In this document: one piece after another, positions 9,401 through 18,895 of the stretch
How the letters are laid out: each line of letters begins with the position of its first letter
Position numbering within the stretch: position 1 is the first letter of the stretch
Assembly: GCA_963680875.1 (NCBI GenBank)
Contig: OY804579.1
Coordinates: 20,073,804-20,137,803 of the forward strand
Source of the DNA: Bathymodiolus brooksi
Taxonomy: Eukaryota; Mollusca; Bivalvia; Mytilida; Modiolidae
Length of the DNA stretch: 64,000 bases
Direction of reading: 5' to 3'
Program-made: the position numbers and the translations under genes
The notes under the pieces: model-generated
The model's input: the letters and a program-made list of their open reading frames with translations, nothing else
The model's database searches: none
What the model was told of the DNA's origin: nothing

Positions 9401-11682
9401 TTTCCGAGTATCTTATTCCTTTTTAGCTGGCATTATAATCAAGTGTAGTAGAATTAAAATCTTATATTTTTAATAGTGTTTAATAGAGTTGTGTTTTATT
9501 AGGTTTTTGTTTTACTACAAGATTGTGTATAAAACAGTTTTAGACTCATGTTTTAAGAGTTTTTTGTTTCCTTACAGACCATACTTGGTGCCAGGGTAAC
9601 TCAACATCTACAGAATGTAAAGGAAGCCAGAAAGGAAAGAAGGAAAAAGTTTGGAGAAGATATAGACTTTAAATCAACCATGCGATATGGTAAAATATGT
9701 TCACCATTCCAAGCCGTTCAAACTAAGGTTTGTACAATAGTTAAAACAGCTTATCATGCAGGCCATTAATTGTCTTGTCTATCATACGTAAGACTCAGAT
9801 CGACATCCAATACTCAAATACAAGACCGATTTCTACATCACACACATCTGTACCCCAGATCTATGTCCTTTTTTCAAATTCTCAAATCGGCATCCAATTC
9901 TCAAATCTATGTCCTTTTTCAAATTCTCAAATCGGCATCCAATTCTCAAATCTATGACCGTTTCTCACTTTCTCAAATTGACGTCACTGACGTATGCCCT
10001 TACCCTAACCAATAAATCTGTCGTAGATCTGAGAATTTGGAAAGGATACTGATTTGAGCATACCCTTAAATCGGACCGTGATTTGAGATAATGACGTCAG
10101 TGGGTGCCAATTTGAGGATAGACGCCGATTTGAGTCCAGCCCCTGATCTGAGTCTATCTCATATAGCATTGATACTACATATGTCTGTTATTATGAACTT
10201 TTACAATTTTATCATTGTAATTTTCTAAAGCTGCACTTCCTGTCCAATATGTAAAGGAATGATCTATTATTACCATGTTTGCCAACTTTTTACCTAGATT
10301 TCTTCATCCTCATATCCTGATATACAAATAACTGGAGTTTTATCCTTCAAAGCTCAAGAAATGGTTTGGTGTTTTGAAAGAATATTCTATTATACGATAT
10401 TCGATTGGAGTTGACTATACTCACATTTTTGAACTACAAGTTTTTAGAGTGAGTGAGTGAGTGAGTGATTATTGCTTAGCGTCAACTCAGCAATTTTTCA
10501 GCTTTATCATGGCGAGTACAATTTTCAATGAAATGATGATGAGGTCCGCTTTATACTAGACCAACAAGTTTAGTTGGATTTTTTCATAGCTAAACGCTAG
10601 CTCACTAAAACAACAGTCCACGAATAGACATGTCTCCTCACTGAGACACATTATTCCAATTCCGAGCCAAATAGTCTTTGTTGTTTCTCCTTAATGCTGC
10701 GTGCTTAGCAGAGAAGCATCATATACCAATTTTATAATCTTTGGGTTGACTCTATTGGGGTTCGAACTCACGATCTACCGCACTCGAGGCGAGCACTCGA
10801 GGTAAGCACTCTAAGCATTACACAACTGGTGTGGTTACAAGTTTTTAAATTATGGGTTAAATAGTTATAAAACCCTATACACTTATTGTGTAACCAACAC
10901 CCTATACACTTATTGTGTAAACAACACCCTATACACTTATTGTGTAAACAACACCCTATACACTTATTGTGTAAACAACACCCTATACACTTATTGTGTA
11001 AACAACACCCTATACACTTATTGTATAAACAACACCCTATACACTTATTGTGTAAACAACACCCTATACACTTATTGTGTAAACAACACCCTATACACTT
11101 ATTGTGTAAACAACACCCTATACACTTATTGTATAAACAACACCCTATACACTTATTGTGTAAACAACACCCTATTCACTTATTGTGTAAACAACACCCT
11201 ATACACTTATTGTGTAAACAACACCCTATACACTTATTGTGTAAACAACACCCTATACACTTATTGTGTAAACAACACCCTATACACTTATTGTGTAAAC
11301 AACATGTTTTTGATGTATTAAGTTGTGATCATTAGTTAGTACAGGGACATCAGTTATTCTAGTATTTATAATTTGATCCATTTCAGTACATTAATGATTC
11401 CTCCCTCCATTTCAGGACATTAATGATTCCTCCCTCCCAACTGATCTACCACTTAGTCAACAGATGATTGACAGAGGAATTACAGCAATGACAGAAGATT
11501 TACTTGTTCAATATGACTTTTCTTATGGAAATTTAGATACTAGATTATCACCACCTTCAGACTTAGATAAAAAGAAATTAAGCAGATCTAATTTACCAGA
11601 AAAATCTCAGACATCTCATGGAAGAAGAAGATCTGTAATCCGAATCACTCCACCATTTAAGAAAAATAACACAATTTTATAA
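262..11682 (+). CDS. WDR49/WDR64-family (CFAP337-like) WD-repeat protein, C-terminal part, 6 exons
   Basis: Spliced gene whose 5' end lies left of the window. Exons: 262-432, 1246-1327, 3036-3163, 8998-9108, 9578-9727, 11416-11682, all bounded by AG/GT with compatible phases (0,0; 0,1; 1,0; 0,0; 0,0; 0,stop), giving about 302 residues. The first exon is a WD40 repeat ([13 protein letters not shown], then [12 protein letters not shown] and GTFGQ). The second begins [12 protein letters not shown] and has HPRTPW, the post-repeat signature I associate with WDR49/WDR64 and insect WDY. The middle is hydrophilic and poorly conserved; exon 5 holds [11 protein letters not shown] and the last exon [11 protein letters not shown], also features of this family's tail. 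Relatives are ciliary/axonemal proteins; the role here is inferred from family. Introns carry a LINE, SINEs and large minisatellites. WDR49 versus WDR64 orthology cannot be decided from the C-terminus alone. Confidence 0.82.
433..1030 (+). other. WDR intron, no recognised feature
   Basis: AT-rich intron sequence after the WD40 exon. I see no ORF, repeat or structured element before the SINE. Confidence 0.5.
1032..1210 (+). mobile_element. tRNA-headed SINE, head type A
   Basis: The head has TTGCTCAATGAGTTAGGTAG (A-box region) and GGGTTCGCGTCC (B-box). The body ends GCTGAAATATTGCTGAAAG followed by TGGCGTTAAAACACC. The same tail occurs in seven or more other copies in the window. It sits 36 bp before a WDR exon acceptor. 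Confidence 0.8.
1246..1327 (+). CDS. WDR gene exon: WNLKNP...HPRTPW segment
   Basis: 82 nt, enters phase 0 and leaves phase 1. The acceptor is TTGTTGCAG and the donor G|GTAAGG. It encodes [19 protein letters not shown] and then a Ser/Asn-rich stretch. It directly continues the GTFGQ of the previous exon. Confidence 0.8.
1453..2376 (+). mobile_element. 5'-truncated non-LTR retrotransposon (LINE) with poly(A) and TSD
   Basis: The segment lies between two copies of AAGAACTATGAA (1441-1452 and 2377-2388), a 12-bp target-site duplication. A 23-A run at 2356-2378 closes the 3' end. The open frame to 2023 encodes about 190 residues of the C-terminal end of a reverse-transcriptase ORF2, with [15 protein letters not shown] and a Cys/His knuckle [19 protein letters not shown] typical of the region after RT. 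Endonuclease and RT core are absent. The L1/Tx1 group is my best guess from this tail. The perfect duplication and open frame point to a recent insertion. Confidence 0.82.
2512..2568. repeat. Hairpin with perfect 17-bp stem
   Basis: ATTTATACCACGGTTTT at 2512-2528 is followed after 23 nt by its exact reverse complement at 2552-2568. This is probably a small foldback element. No protein is encoded. Confidence 0.75.
2737..2988 (+). mobile_element. tRNA-headed SINE, head type B
   Basis: The head carries GGTAGTTGGATTTACAACTA and a B-box GAGTTCGAATCC. The middle has GATAAAGTTTGTCAGTGACT and the tail GCTGAAATATTGTTGAAAG. Its end is 48 bp before the acceptor of the exon at 3036. Confidence 0.8.
3036..3163 (+). 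CDS. WDR gene exon ending at the minisatellite-forming donor
   Basis: 128 nt, phase 1 in and phase 0 out. The acceptor is TAGTTTCAG; the donor is GAGAG|GTAAGT after 3163. It encodes a charged Ser/Lys/Glu linker ([17 protein letters not shown] onwards). The 39-bp minisatellite unit includes the last bases of this exon, so the exon end is the founder copy of the array. Confidence 0.75.
3155..7205 (+). repeat. 39-bp minisatellite, ~103 copies, containing a 5' splice site
   Basis: The unit is about TAAGACTTAATTAATAGACC, then TGTAACTTTGACAGAGAGG. The first copy overlaps the true exon end (GATAGAGAG|GTAAGT at 3163/3164) and later copies keep GACAGAGAG|GTAAGA or the weaker GTTAGA and GTCAGA forms. 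Each unit contains TTAATTAATAG, with an in-frame stop if the exon were extended. Variants are interspersed, which suggests unequal exchange rather than simple head-to-tail ageing. Confidence 0.95.
7268..7528 (-). mobile_element. tRNA-headed SINE, head type B
   Basis: Reverse copy beginning with the tail complement GTGTTTAATGCCACTTTTAA and ending with the head complement around GTTGTAAATCCAACTACCAT. It immediately follows the 39-bp array. Confidence 0.8.
7737..8043. mobile_element. Foldback MITE with ~70-bp imperfect terminal inverted repeats
   Basis: The arm at 7737-7803 (AAATCAGATCTCCCCTTTAC, later GGGAGATCTGAGGAAACGCC) pairs with the complement of 7968-8043 (GGTGTTTCCTCAGATCTCCC onwards). 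The ~165-bp centre is unrelated AT-rich sequence and non-coding. Confidence 0.7.
8044..8599 (+). other. WDR intron, no recognised feature
   Basis: AT-rich intronic sequence with no ORF or repeat match elsewhere in the window. Confidence 0.5.
8600..8864 (-). mobile_element. tRNA-headed SINE, head type B
   Basis: Full-length reverse copy, from GGGTTTAATGCCACTTTCAA to the head complement CCATACGACCACGACGGCCC. Its 3' tail is preceded by GTTAGGGTTAG. Confidence 0.8.
8998..9108 (+). CDS. WDR gene exon, charged linker
   Basis: 111 nt, phase 0 at both ends. The acceptor is TTGCACACAG and the donor AAG|GTATAT. It encodes 37 residues beginning [17 protein letters not shown] and ending ALGERSK. No domain is recognised. 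It sits 1.8 kb after the end of the 39-bp array. Confidence 0.75.
9578..9727 (+). CDS. WDR gene exon with ICSPFQA motif
   Basis: 150 nt, phase 0 at both ends. The acceptor is TTTCCTTACAG and the donor AAG|GTTTGT. It encodes 50 residues: a basic stretch ([17 protein letters not shown]) and then [16 protein letters not shown]. The SPFQAL-like motif is typical of the C-terminal tail of WDR49-type proteins. Confidence 0.8.
9788..10159 (+). mobile_element. Inverted-repeat MITE (AGACTCAGATC ends), copy 1
   Basis: Ends are GTAAGACTCAGATCGACATC and, inverted, GATAGACTCAGATC. Internal words TCAAATCGGCATCC and TCAAATCTATGTCC recur as subterminal repeats. A second copy lies inverted at 48941-49555 in the other gene. 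There is no coding capacity. Confidence 0.7.
10446..10835 (-). mobile_element. tRNA-headed SINE, second family (GTGAGTGA tail)
   Basis: Starts with a GTGAGTGAGTGAGTGAGTG tail complement and ends with a head containing GGGGTTCGAACTCACGATCT (B-box complement). Copies with the same body lie at 13930 and 15125. Confidence 0.75.
10870..11308 (+). repeat. 27-bp minisatellite, ~16 copies
   Basis: Unit TGTAAACAACACCCTATACA plus CTTATTG. Because 27 is divisible by three, one frame stays open as a CKQHPIHLL repeat. It lies within the intron before the WDR terminal exon, so the frame is judged accidental. Confidence 0.95.
11382..11415 (+). repeat. 29-bp duplication of a splice acceptor
   Basis: The block from CATTTCAG through ATTCCTCCCTC occurs twice, placing AG acceptors at 11385-11386 and 11414-11415. 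The copies differ at the base after AG (T in the first, G in the second). A 29-nt spacing means the upstream acceptor shifts frame. Confidence 0.8.
11416..11682 (+). CDS. WDR gene terminal exon
   Basis: 267 nt including the TAA stop, entering in phase 0. It begins [17 protein letters not shown] and ends in a basic tail ([17 protein letters not shown]). The acceptor CATTTCAG at 11408-11415 is duplicated 29 bp upstream (AG at 11385-11386). Using the upstream copy would shift the frame, so the downstream copy was chosen. Confidence 0.8.
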   Translation, partial: DINDSSLPTDLPLSQQMIDRGITAMTEDLLVQYDFSYGNLDTRLSPPSDLDKKKLSRSNLPEKSQTSHGRRRSVIRITPPFKKNNTIL

Positions 11683-12100
11683 TTTTATTTTTTGTATAAT
11701 GTTTACACCTTTGTCTTTCATTGTTGGTCGATACACATATAATTCATATTGATTTATGGGGCGTAACAAAATTTTTAGTATTTTGTAAACAGTCAAACTT
11801 CGCTAAATTAACGTAATTACTTATGTATAATGTGCTAGATTTTACATAGATTCTTTATTTTGCAGGAGTGATGCGCATTATAAACAACACCAATGTGTTT
11901 CGCTCTTGTTTCAGTCCGAGAAATCACATGTCCGCCATTTTTGGTGTTTACTATTGTCAACATGCAAAGTTAAATGTTTTTGTATTGCTTAAATTGTTTG
12001 AACTCTATTCCACAAAATCATTAAATGCATCTAATACGTTTTAATTTTTAAGAATTAAGACTGAATACAATATTGTCATTTCATGTAAATAATGTGCACA

Positions 12101-12136
12101 AATAAATGTTGGGGGAAATAGACAGTTTTCAATAAA
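12101..12136 (+). promoter_or_regulatory. Candidate polyadenylation signals of the WDR gene
   Basis: Two AATAAA hexamers at 12101-12106 and 12131-12136 lie about 420-450 bp after the stop codon, before any other feature. They are the first canonical signals downstream. The choice between them is unsettled. Confidence 0.4.
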
Positions 12137-12417
12137 CTTCATCATTACATATTTCACTTCATTTTTTTTCTTTTGTTCAACTGGCTGAAGGCCATGTGAA
12201 GTTTTACCATCAGGTGGCATTTGACATTTTAAACATCTCTATAAAAATCAATATGGAAAATTAAACAAAATTTGGCTGGAATAGTTCTTGGATGGTCCTG
12301 TTTCAAAGTTTTAGGAGACGGAATGTAAATACATGTACTGTGATATATTTTATAAGACGTAATGTTTCTATAGATTTGGATAACAGTATTTATTGTTAGT
12401 TATATATTATTGCATTT

Positions 12418-12652
12418 TTCCGTCCTGTCTTGTTTAAACGAGGTATATATTATGACATGTTTCCGTCCTGTCCTGTTTAAGTAAGGTATACATTATTACA
12501 TGTTTATGTCCTGTCTTGTTTAAGTAAGGTATATATCATAACATGGTTCCGTCCTGTCTTGTTTAAGTAAGGTATAAAATATAACATGGTTCCGTCCTGT
12601 CTTGTTTAAGTAAGGTATAAAATATAACATGGTTCCGTCCTGTCTTGTTTAA
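12418..12652 (+). repeat. 43-bp minisatellite, ~6 copies, interrupted by a transposon
   Basis: Unit ACATGGTTCCGTCCTGTCTT, then GTTTAAGTAAGGTATAAAAT and ATA. The last copy is cut at its TTAA (12649-12652) and the sequence resumes after the element at 13746 with TTAAGTAATGTAT. Confidence 0.9.
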
Positions 12653-13745
12653 GGGAATACGATACAGTAGGGATTGCCAATTGATTTTTTCATGAGAATT
12701 CGTGATTTGGTCAATTTCGACATGCTCTTTCCAAATATGCAAAGAAAAATATACCTTCGTGACTTAGTTTTCGAGATATTTACGATCGAATTTCGACAAA
12801 TTTTTAAAATACGGATTTTTATAGCGGTAAAGAAAATATCACAATTTCAAAACGGTAAAAGATAATTGCACCCGGTTTTTTGCAATAGCTTCCTATGATA
12901 ATTTCGTTCAAAGATGATGAACATGTACATTGCCAATAATAGATTAAGTAGTCCAAAAATTCTACTTATTTGTGGAATATGGATTATTTAGTGGTTTCTT
13001 CATGAATAAATTTGCATGTAGAAAAAAAATGACAATTGATATTTTCTTAATATTTTGTCATGATATTCCCGCAATGATTTTATTTAGAATTTTAACAAAA
13101 AGTAAGGGGGTACATGTGCTTGTTTTTTAGCTACAGAACAAAAACCGTGCATTTTTCCTGACAAAACCTAGACATCGTCAATTTCGGCTTCAAATTACCC
13201 TACAATGTATTTTAATAGGTAAAACGTCGTGGAGTCTTTCCCACCGTTTTCCTTGGATTGGATGAAAGGGCAACGCAACCGGAGAATGAAATAAATGAAA
13301 GAGAACGGCTATAGTTGTTGCTTAATGTTCATTAGATTTAACGGTGTATCACAACCGTCACACGCGTTTAATTGCTCTGCTAGTGTTTTTAGTTCAACTA
13401 TTGAATCTATTCGTCTCCCATCCTGCCAGCATATATCTTTATAATCAGTTCCAGGGTTTGCGTCCGTCTGGTCTGCATCTGTCTGGTCTACCTCTGTCTC
13501 ACCAACATTCCTATCCAACTCTTTCAAGTGCTCTGAACATTTTTTCCGACGGCGTATTTCTTCTTCTTTTAAAAACGGCATTATTCGGCTTGAAGCAGGT
13601 GCTTTCAAATTTTTACGCAATCGACTTTTTATGACGTCGATGCAACTTCCGCGGAAAATGTCGCGCTCGTTACTGTGACATCGCAAAAACAACATGCGGT
13701 ATTCGACAAAGTAATTATCTGCCCTTGCTACTGTATCGTATTCCC
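12653..13745. mobile_element. TTAA-flanked DNA transposon with 18-bp perfect TIRs
   Basis: Termini are GGGAATACGATACAGTAG at 12653-12670 and its exact complement at 13728-13745. TTAA lies on both sides (12649-12652, 13746-13749), giving a clean empty site in the host minisatellite unit. A TTAA duplication with GGG ends fits a piggyBac-type mechanism. At 1,093 bp it lacks room for a normal transposase, so it is probably non-autonomous. It contains one 128-codon minus-strand ORF. Confidence 0.85.
13309..13695 (-). CDS. Unrecognised 128-residue ORF within TTAA element
   Basis: The ORF starts MLFLRCHSNERDIFRGSC, has a Lys/Arg-rich centre (EEEIRRRKKCSEH), an Asp/Thr repeat (VDQTDADQTDAN) and a C-terminal WQDGRRIDSIVELKTLAEQL with CDGCDTPLNL. 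The GRRI-VEL-LAEQL-C-C pattern resembles the start of domains in invertebrate transposon-related proteins, so it may be a captured or truncated transposon gene. Expression is unknown. The base composition is more GC-rich than the surroundings. Confidence 0.4.
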   Translation of the reverse strand: MLFLRCHSNERDIFRGSCIDVIKSRLRKNLKAPASSRIMPFLKEEEIRRRKKCSEHLKELDRNVGETEVDQTDADQTDANPGTDYKDICWQDGRRIDSIVELKTLAEQLNACDGCDTPLNLMNIKQQL

Positions 13746-13929
13746 TTAAGTAATGTATTTATAGCTTAAACTACTCTTGATTCCATCCTGTTTTTATTGT
13801 GCCATAAGGTATTACTTGTTATTAAAAATGTGAAAAAAAGATGTTATGATTTGCATAAATTTTTTGAATAAATATTATACAAGACTATAGATAACTGTGT
13901 TAGTTTAAAGTATTTTGTCCACGTTGTGA

Positions 13930-14155
13930 CACACCATAATGGTGGTGTAATGGTTAGTGTGTTCACCTCAAGGGAGGAAGATTGCGGTTGGAGCTTGACA
14001 AATAAAACGAAAGACTTATATAAAATTGGTATTCACAGCTTCGCTGCTAAGCACACAGCATACAGGAGTAAGAGCAAAGACTGGTTGGCTCAGAATCAGG
14101 ATCATGTATCAGAGTTGAGTAACATGTCTACCCAAGGACTGTTCAGTCCAATAAT
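13930..14155 (+). mobile_element. tRNA-headed SINE, second family, 3'-truncated
   Basis: Head GGTGGTGTAATGGTTAGTGT then a body with ATATAAAATTGGTATTCACA and CTGCTAAGCACACAGCATAC, shared with the copies at 10446 (inverted) and 15125. The GTGAGTGA tail is missing. Confidence 0.7.
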
Positions 14156-14790
14156 TGTTTTTTTCTGTGTAATGTTTTGTAGATCATTGTCCTTTGTATT
14201 TTCTGACTTTCTTCAATTTATGGTTTGTGATTACCACTTTAGTATCTTCAACCTTTTCTTATTTGCAAATAAACATGTGAAATGGACAAGACACTGGTAA
14301 TTATTACTTATGAAATCTTCTCCAGTTTACAATGATTAAAAACAACAATTGAAAATTCCTGTTAAACTGTCTCTTAGGAAAGCAGGCAAACTTTAAATAA
14401 GTAATAGGCACAGGATTTGAGAAATCAAAGTATCTATTTAATTAAAGGTTGGGTTTTTTTTCACACAAAAATATATGTACCCCATGTTCTCAATTTCTGG
14501 TCTGTTACAAAGACCATGGATATGTTCCACCTGTCGTAAGCACTTTTTGATCCTTTCCTCATTCATGACTCATCACCGAGTTTGTAACTAGAGTACAACG
14601 ACGGGTGCCACTAGTGGAGCAGGAACTGCTTACACTTTCCTAAGAACCCGAGTTCACCCCGGTTTCTAGTGGGGTTTGTGTTGCTTGATCTTTAGTTTTC
14701 TGTGTAATGTTTTGTAGATCGTTGTTTGTCCTTTTTCTTTTGGCCATTGTGTTGTCTGTCCTTCTTCGATTTAAGAATTATGATTACACC
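14156..14790 (-). repeat. Repeated transposon-like fragment
   Basis: Words TTTTCTGTGTAATGTTTTGT and CTTCTTCGATTTAAG with CTGGTATCTTC occur at 14160-14255, 14695-14810, 15540-15660 and partly 54180-54225. On the minus strand the 14722-14748 copy would read MAKRKRTNND, as in a decayed ORF start I have seen associated with invertebrate repeats. The source element is not identified. Confidence 0.4.
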
Positions 14791-15124
14791 TCTGGTATCT
14801 TCAAATTATTCTTACAAAAATAATTCCCACCATTATCAATAAAACGAACAACCATCTCAAAGAATTGAACAGTAAAAAAAAGACAACATATGGAGTTGGA
14901 AAACCAGGTTGTGGTTTGGGACAGGCACAAATAAGTGGCAGGATTTAAATGAGTTGTATTTTTTTCTTTATTGTATTGTCCAATATGAAATAAGTCACAT
15001 GTTCAAACTAGACTGTTGTCTGCATCCATCAGATTTTTCATATTTCACCATTAGTGTGACTATGTCTAATGTTTTACTTGGTATTTTTGAGAAACAAGAG
15101 TTTTTAACATATCACATATCAACT

Positions 15125-15475
15125 GCATCGATGGTGAAATGGCTAGCATGCTGAGCTCGAGGGCGGTAGATCGTGGAGTCAAGCCCTTGTCAGGTCAAAT
15201 CAAAGACTTATAAAATTGGCATATGCTGCTTTTCTGCTAAGAATGCAGTATTCAGGAATAAGAGCAGAGACTGGTTTTCTCAGAATCAGGTTTATGTGTC
15301 CAAGAGAAGTGACACATCTCCTCGAGGACTGTTGTTTCAGTAAGCTGGCACTATCAAGATCCAACTAAGCATGTTGGTCTAGTATAAAGCAGACATCGTC
15401 ATCCTATCAAAGGTAACTTCTCACCATGATATAGCTGAATAATAGCTCATTTGGTGTTCAACAACAATCACTCAC
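15125..15475 (+). mobile_element. tRNA-headed SINE, second family, near full length
   Basis: The head has GATGGTGAAATGGCTAGCAT and a GTAGATCGTGGAGTC B-box region. The body ends CACCATGATATAGCTGAATA and then AACAACAATCACTCAC. It is the sense counterpart of the copy at 10446-10835. Confidence 0.7.
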
Positions 15476-15669
15476 AACGGGTGTCACTAGCTGAGCAGGA
15501 ACTACTTATTCATTATCTCCATTTTTTTAGGGAGGTTCATGTTGCTCAATCCTTAGTATTCTGAATAGTCTTTTGTAGATTATTGTTTGTCCTTTTTTCT
15601 TTTGTCCTTCTTTGATGTATGGCTTCTGATTACCCCTTTGGTATTCTCAACTTTTCTCATGTATCACAG

Positions 15670-18622
15670 ACTTTATTATGTAATAAAGATTAAAACTCAT
15701 TCAAATTTATTTAAAGTTTTTATTTTGAAATTAATAAATCAGTCACAGGTTGATATATTCTAACAATATTGCTGGAAGATTAACTAGTCACAGTGATGGA
15801 AAGACTAACAAATCACAGTCAGGGAATGATCTATTCTAACAATATATAAAGTGCATGATAAATGTATGTTGCCATTTGTTTGAGATATGAATTTTATTTT
15901 TTATCCGTTTTTTAATCTTTTGATTGTTTTTTTTCTGGTCTTCTAAGGATATTGCTTTTTTTTAAAACAAAGTTTGCTTTAATAATAAATTCCCACTGTA
16001 AAGTGTAAAAAAAACAAAAATGATTCAACCTACACTAATCATTTCACCTAAAAATAGCTTAAAAAATTCATTCTATACGTTTTCAGAAATAGGTAAAATA
16101 TAATGCGTTGGCACAGTTGTCAAGAACTACTGAAAACAAAAATAAAATTCATAAAAGTATGGGACGTAAATAAATAATTCCCTTCAGCACCATATTACAT
16201 TTGAGCAAAGGTTAATTAAAGGGAGGTAATATGCGAGCTTAAGCGAGCTCTTTATGGTATAGAATGTGTACTTAGGATTTTTTAACAAACATGGTTGAAC
16301 ATATTGTCGAAGAAAAAAAAATTCTACGTTTTGTAAACACCGGTTTCCGGGTAACACACTAACACACTCAACTAATGAAGATCTTCTTAACATAAAGTGT
16401 AAATGTGATCCTGAAGTCTCGTACCCTCTCTCGTACGTCCGATACCACTGAAACCTGGAACCTGTGTGTAATAAAAGTCATTTTGCCAGCTTGTTTTACC
16501 TATATTGATATTTTTTAATTTATTAAATCTCTTCTGACATACTGACAAGAATTTTTGTTTCTACGCGGAAGTTAACTTTTGAGATTTCGTAAGGAACGAT
16601 AACTCGAATAAAGGAACGACAGCTCGATTGAATGAGACTAGATTCGGCCCTAAAAAAAGTCGTCCCTAATATATCTCGGCCCAAAAAATCTCGACACTTT
16701 TTGATGAAATTGTCAGATAATTTTCAGATGAGCGAGCATTCATGGCCGTGCCGATTTCATATTAACAATAGTTACTTCTAATTCCAATAAATTTTAATCA
16801 TTTCAAAACAAATTTGTATCTATGCAAAGTTCTTCATGCATCTAAATGGAAGTCTTACAATGTATGTTTTGTATTCTTCTTCTGACCTTTAAATATTAAA
16901 CTTACAAATCAATAAAATTATTACCTCCCTTAGTAGGACAGACAGACAGAAAAAGTTAAAAGTTAATATGATTCAAACAACTACAACAGAAGCTACTAAA
17001 ACAATATCACAGTCAAGTAGAATTGTATATCTCACACTAATTTAATAAAATAACAAAAACAACTGGATGGAATGGTCAATAAATAGCAATTAACTAAAAC
17101 TCACATATATAAACAACATTTAATGGACGGAAAACTGATTTAATAGCTGTATAATATAACCTTTCAATAAAATTGAAAATGAAAATCTACAAATCTTGAT
17201 AATACTGCTTAGATGCATTGAATATTCATAACTAGTTAATCTTTTATTTAATTACATTACATTGTCATTCAATAATCAAATTCTTGGTCATTTTTTCGTC
17301 ATAATTTTTTTTGTTTTTTTTGTTATAATTTGTTTATAATTTTTTTTGTCATAATTTGTTTATTATTTTTGTTGTTATTGTTTTTTCAGTTATATATTTT
17401 ATTTTTTTTTAATTTTTATAATAAGTTCTTAAAACTTGAACAAAATAACATTAGACCAATTATATTAAATTTCTCAAATAAAAAAAAATATCTATGAACC
17501 AATTGTAAATACCTCCCTAAGTAATAATTCTAAGTAGCACAAATACAAGACAATAACATAAGTATAATACATATTGCTAACAGTGTATACACATTGCACA
17601 TGAAAAGTGAGGGTGCTAACAAATAATTACTATGAATTTTATCCCAACAATATTGAACGTTAATTATTACCCAAACATAACAAATACTAACAATACTTGT
17701 ATTAAGTATATTTCTCTCTATATTATTAACCTTAGTTTAAAAATAAGTCAATTTTATCTGACAGCCATTCCTGATTGTAAGGAGATGTCATATTTAAATG
17801 TTCAGGATAGAATACAAGGTGGAGATATGCACCAGACTATACATAACATTAAACAGAGTCTGAATCATTGCATTACATTGTTCATAAGAAAATAATATTA
17901 AAAAGAGTCTGAATCATTGTGTTACATTGTTCATAAGAAAATAATATTTGTATAAGACATCTAACAACAATTCAGTGACTCATAAATAACAAAAAATACC
18001 AGAATTTTTTAACAAAACATAAAAGATTTTTTGATATTTTTTCATTTATAAAATTTTTATATAAAATATCAGAATTTCTGAATTTTACATATAAAATGTA
18101 AAACAAATTTGAAATGAAACATTCCTCCACAGAAAGTGTATATTATAATAACTAAATAGATAATACTAAATCCTCCACAGAAGGTGTATATTATAATAAC
18201 TATATAGGTAATACTAAATTTGTTTTAAACCTTTGTATAAGCTTACAACAATCATCTATAAAGAACAAAAATTGATAGATTACTCAATTAAATTGCATCT
18301 AAAAATAAGTCTTTATAAAACCAGTATAAATATTAGCAATAACATTGTTAATGTGACTACATAAGTTGGTTTTTTTTATGCTGCAAGCAATAACATAAAG
18401 GGTTTTTTTATGCTGCAAGCAATAACATAAAGGGTTTTTTTCTTCTACAACTTTGTTCATTTTTCTAATTTGCTTTGTAACTTTGTAGATCTCTTTTTCT
18501 CTAATCTGTAAGTTATAACTTTGTAAACATTTTTTTTTCTTTCTATAACTTTGTTATTTTTCCCCCTACCAATCTGCAATTAATAACTTTGTTAATATTT
18601 CTTTTTTTAATAATCTGCCAGC
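15670..18622. other. Intergenic space between convergent genes
   Basis: AT-rich sequence with long A and T runs. It holds the shared repeat at 16631-16750, a 55-bp duplication at 17855-17955 (GAGTCTGAATCATTG), a ~49-bp duplication at 18125-18220 (CTCCACAGAA), and a 35-bp duplication at 18365-18440 (ATGCTGCAAGCAATAAC). The 3' UTR of the minus-strand gene must occupy part of it. No further gene was seen. Confidence 0.5.
16631..16750 (+). repeat. Dispersed ~115-bp repeat, copy 1
   Basis: Shares AAGTCGTCCC, ATATATCTCGGCCCAAAAAA, CAGATAATTTTCAGAT and GCGAGCATTCATGGCCGTGC with 40034-40160 in the same orientation. It is more GC-rich than its surroundings. Nature unknown. Confidence 0.75.
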
Positions 18623-18895
18623 TCAGCTTTCGGAGGGAATTTCTCTAGCGTTCTGCTGGGCCTGTTCCACAGAAATAATCTCCTGAGGCACAGGAGACTG
18701 GCATGGAGTTGTGTGTAATGACCCGGCCATTGCTTGTGGTGAAACTGTTTGGCATGCAGATTGTGGGCGTGAACCATATTTGGATGGTGGTCTTGGAGAA
18801 TGGATCACTTTGGCTGAACTTGGTCTTGTTACCCGCATTACTTTATGTCTTATTGGCTGTGGACTTCTATCTCTTCTCTGCATAGAAATTGAATC
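18623..18895 (-). CDS. QRICH2: QRICH2-like terminal exon
   Basis: 273 nt including the stop, entering in phase 0 at acceptor ATCCTAG equivalent (AG at 18897-18896). It encodes a basic, Ser/Pro-rich tail (DSISMQRRDRSPQPIRHKVM onwards, then RPSSAKVIHSPRPPSKYGSR) ending REIPSES. No polyadenylation signal could be assigned with confidence downstream. Confidence 0.82.
   Translation of the reverse strand, partial: DSISMQRRDRSPQPIRHKVMRVTRPSSAKVIHSPRPPSKYGSRPQSACQTVSPQAMAGSLHTTPCQSPVPQEIISVEQAQQNAREIPSES

Noticed and set aside
10886..11335. 149-codon ORF of CKQHPIHLL repeats
   Set aside because: It is simply the open frame of a 27-bp minisatellite inside a WDR intron, with no start context or non-repeat sequence.
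13926..14300. 124-codon plus-strand ORF
   Set aside because: It reads through a tRNA-headed SINE and a second repeat; no protein family resemblance.
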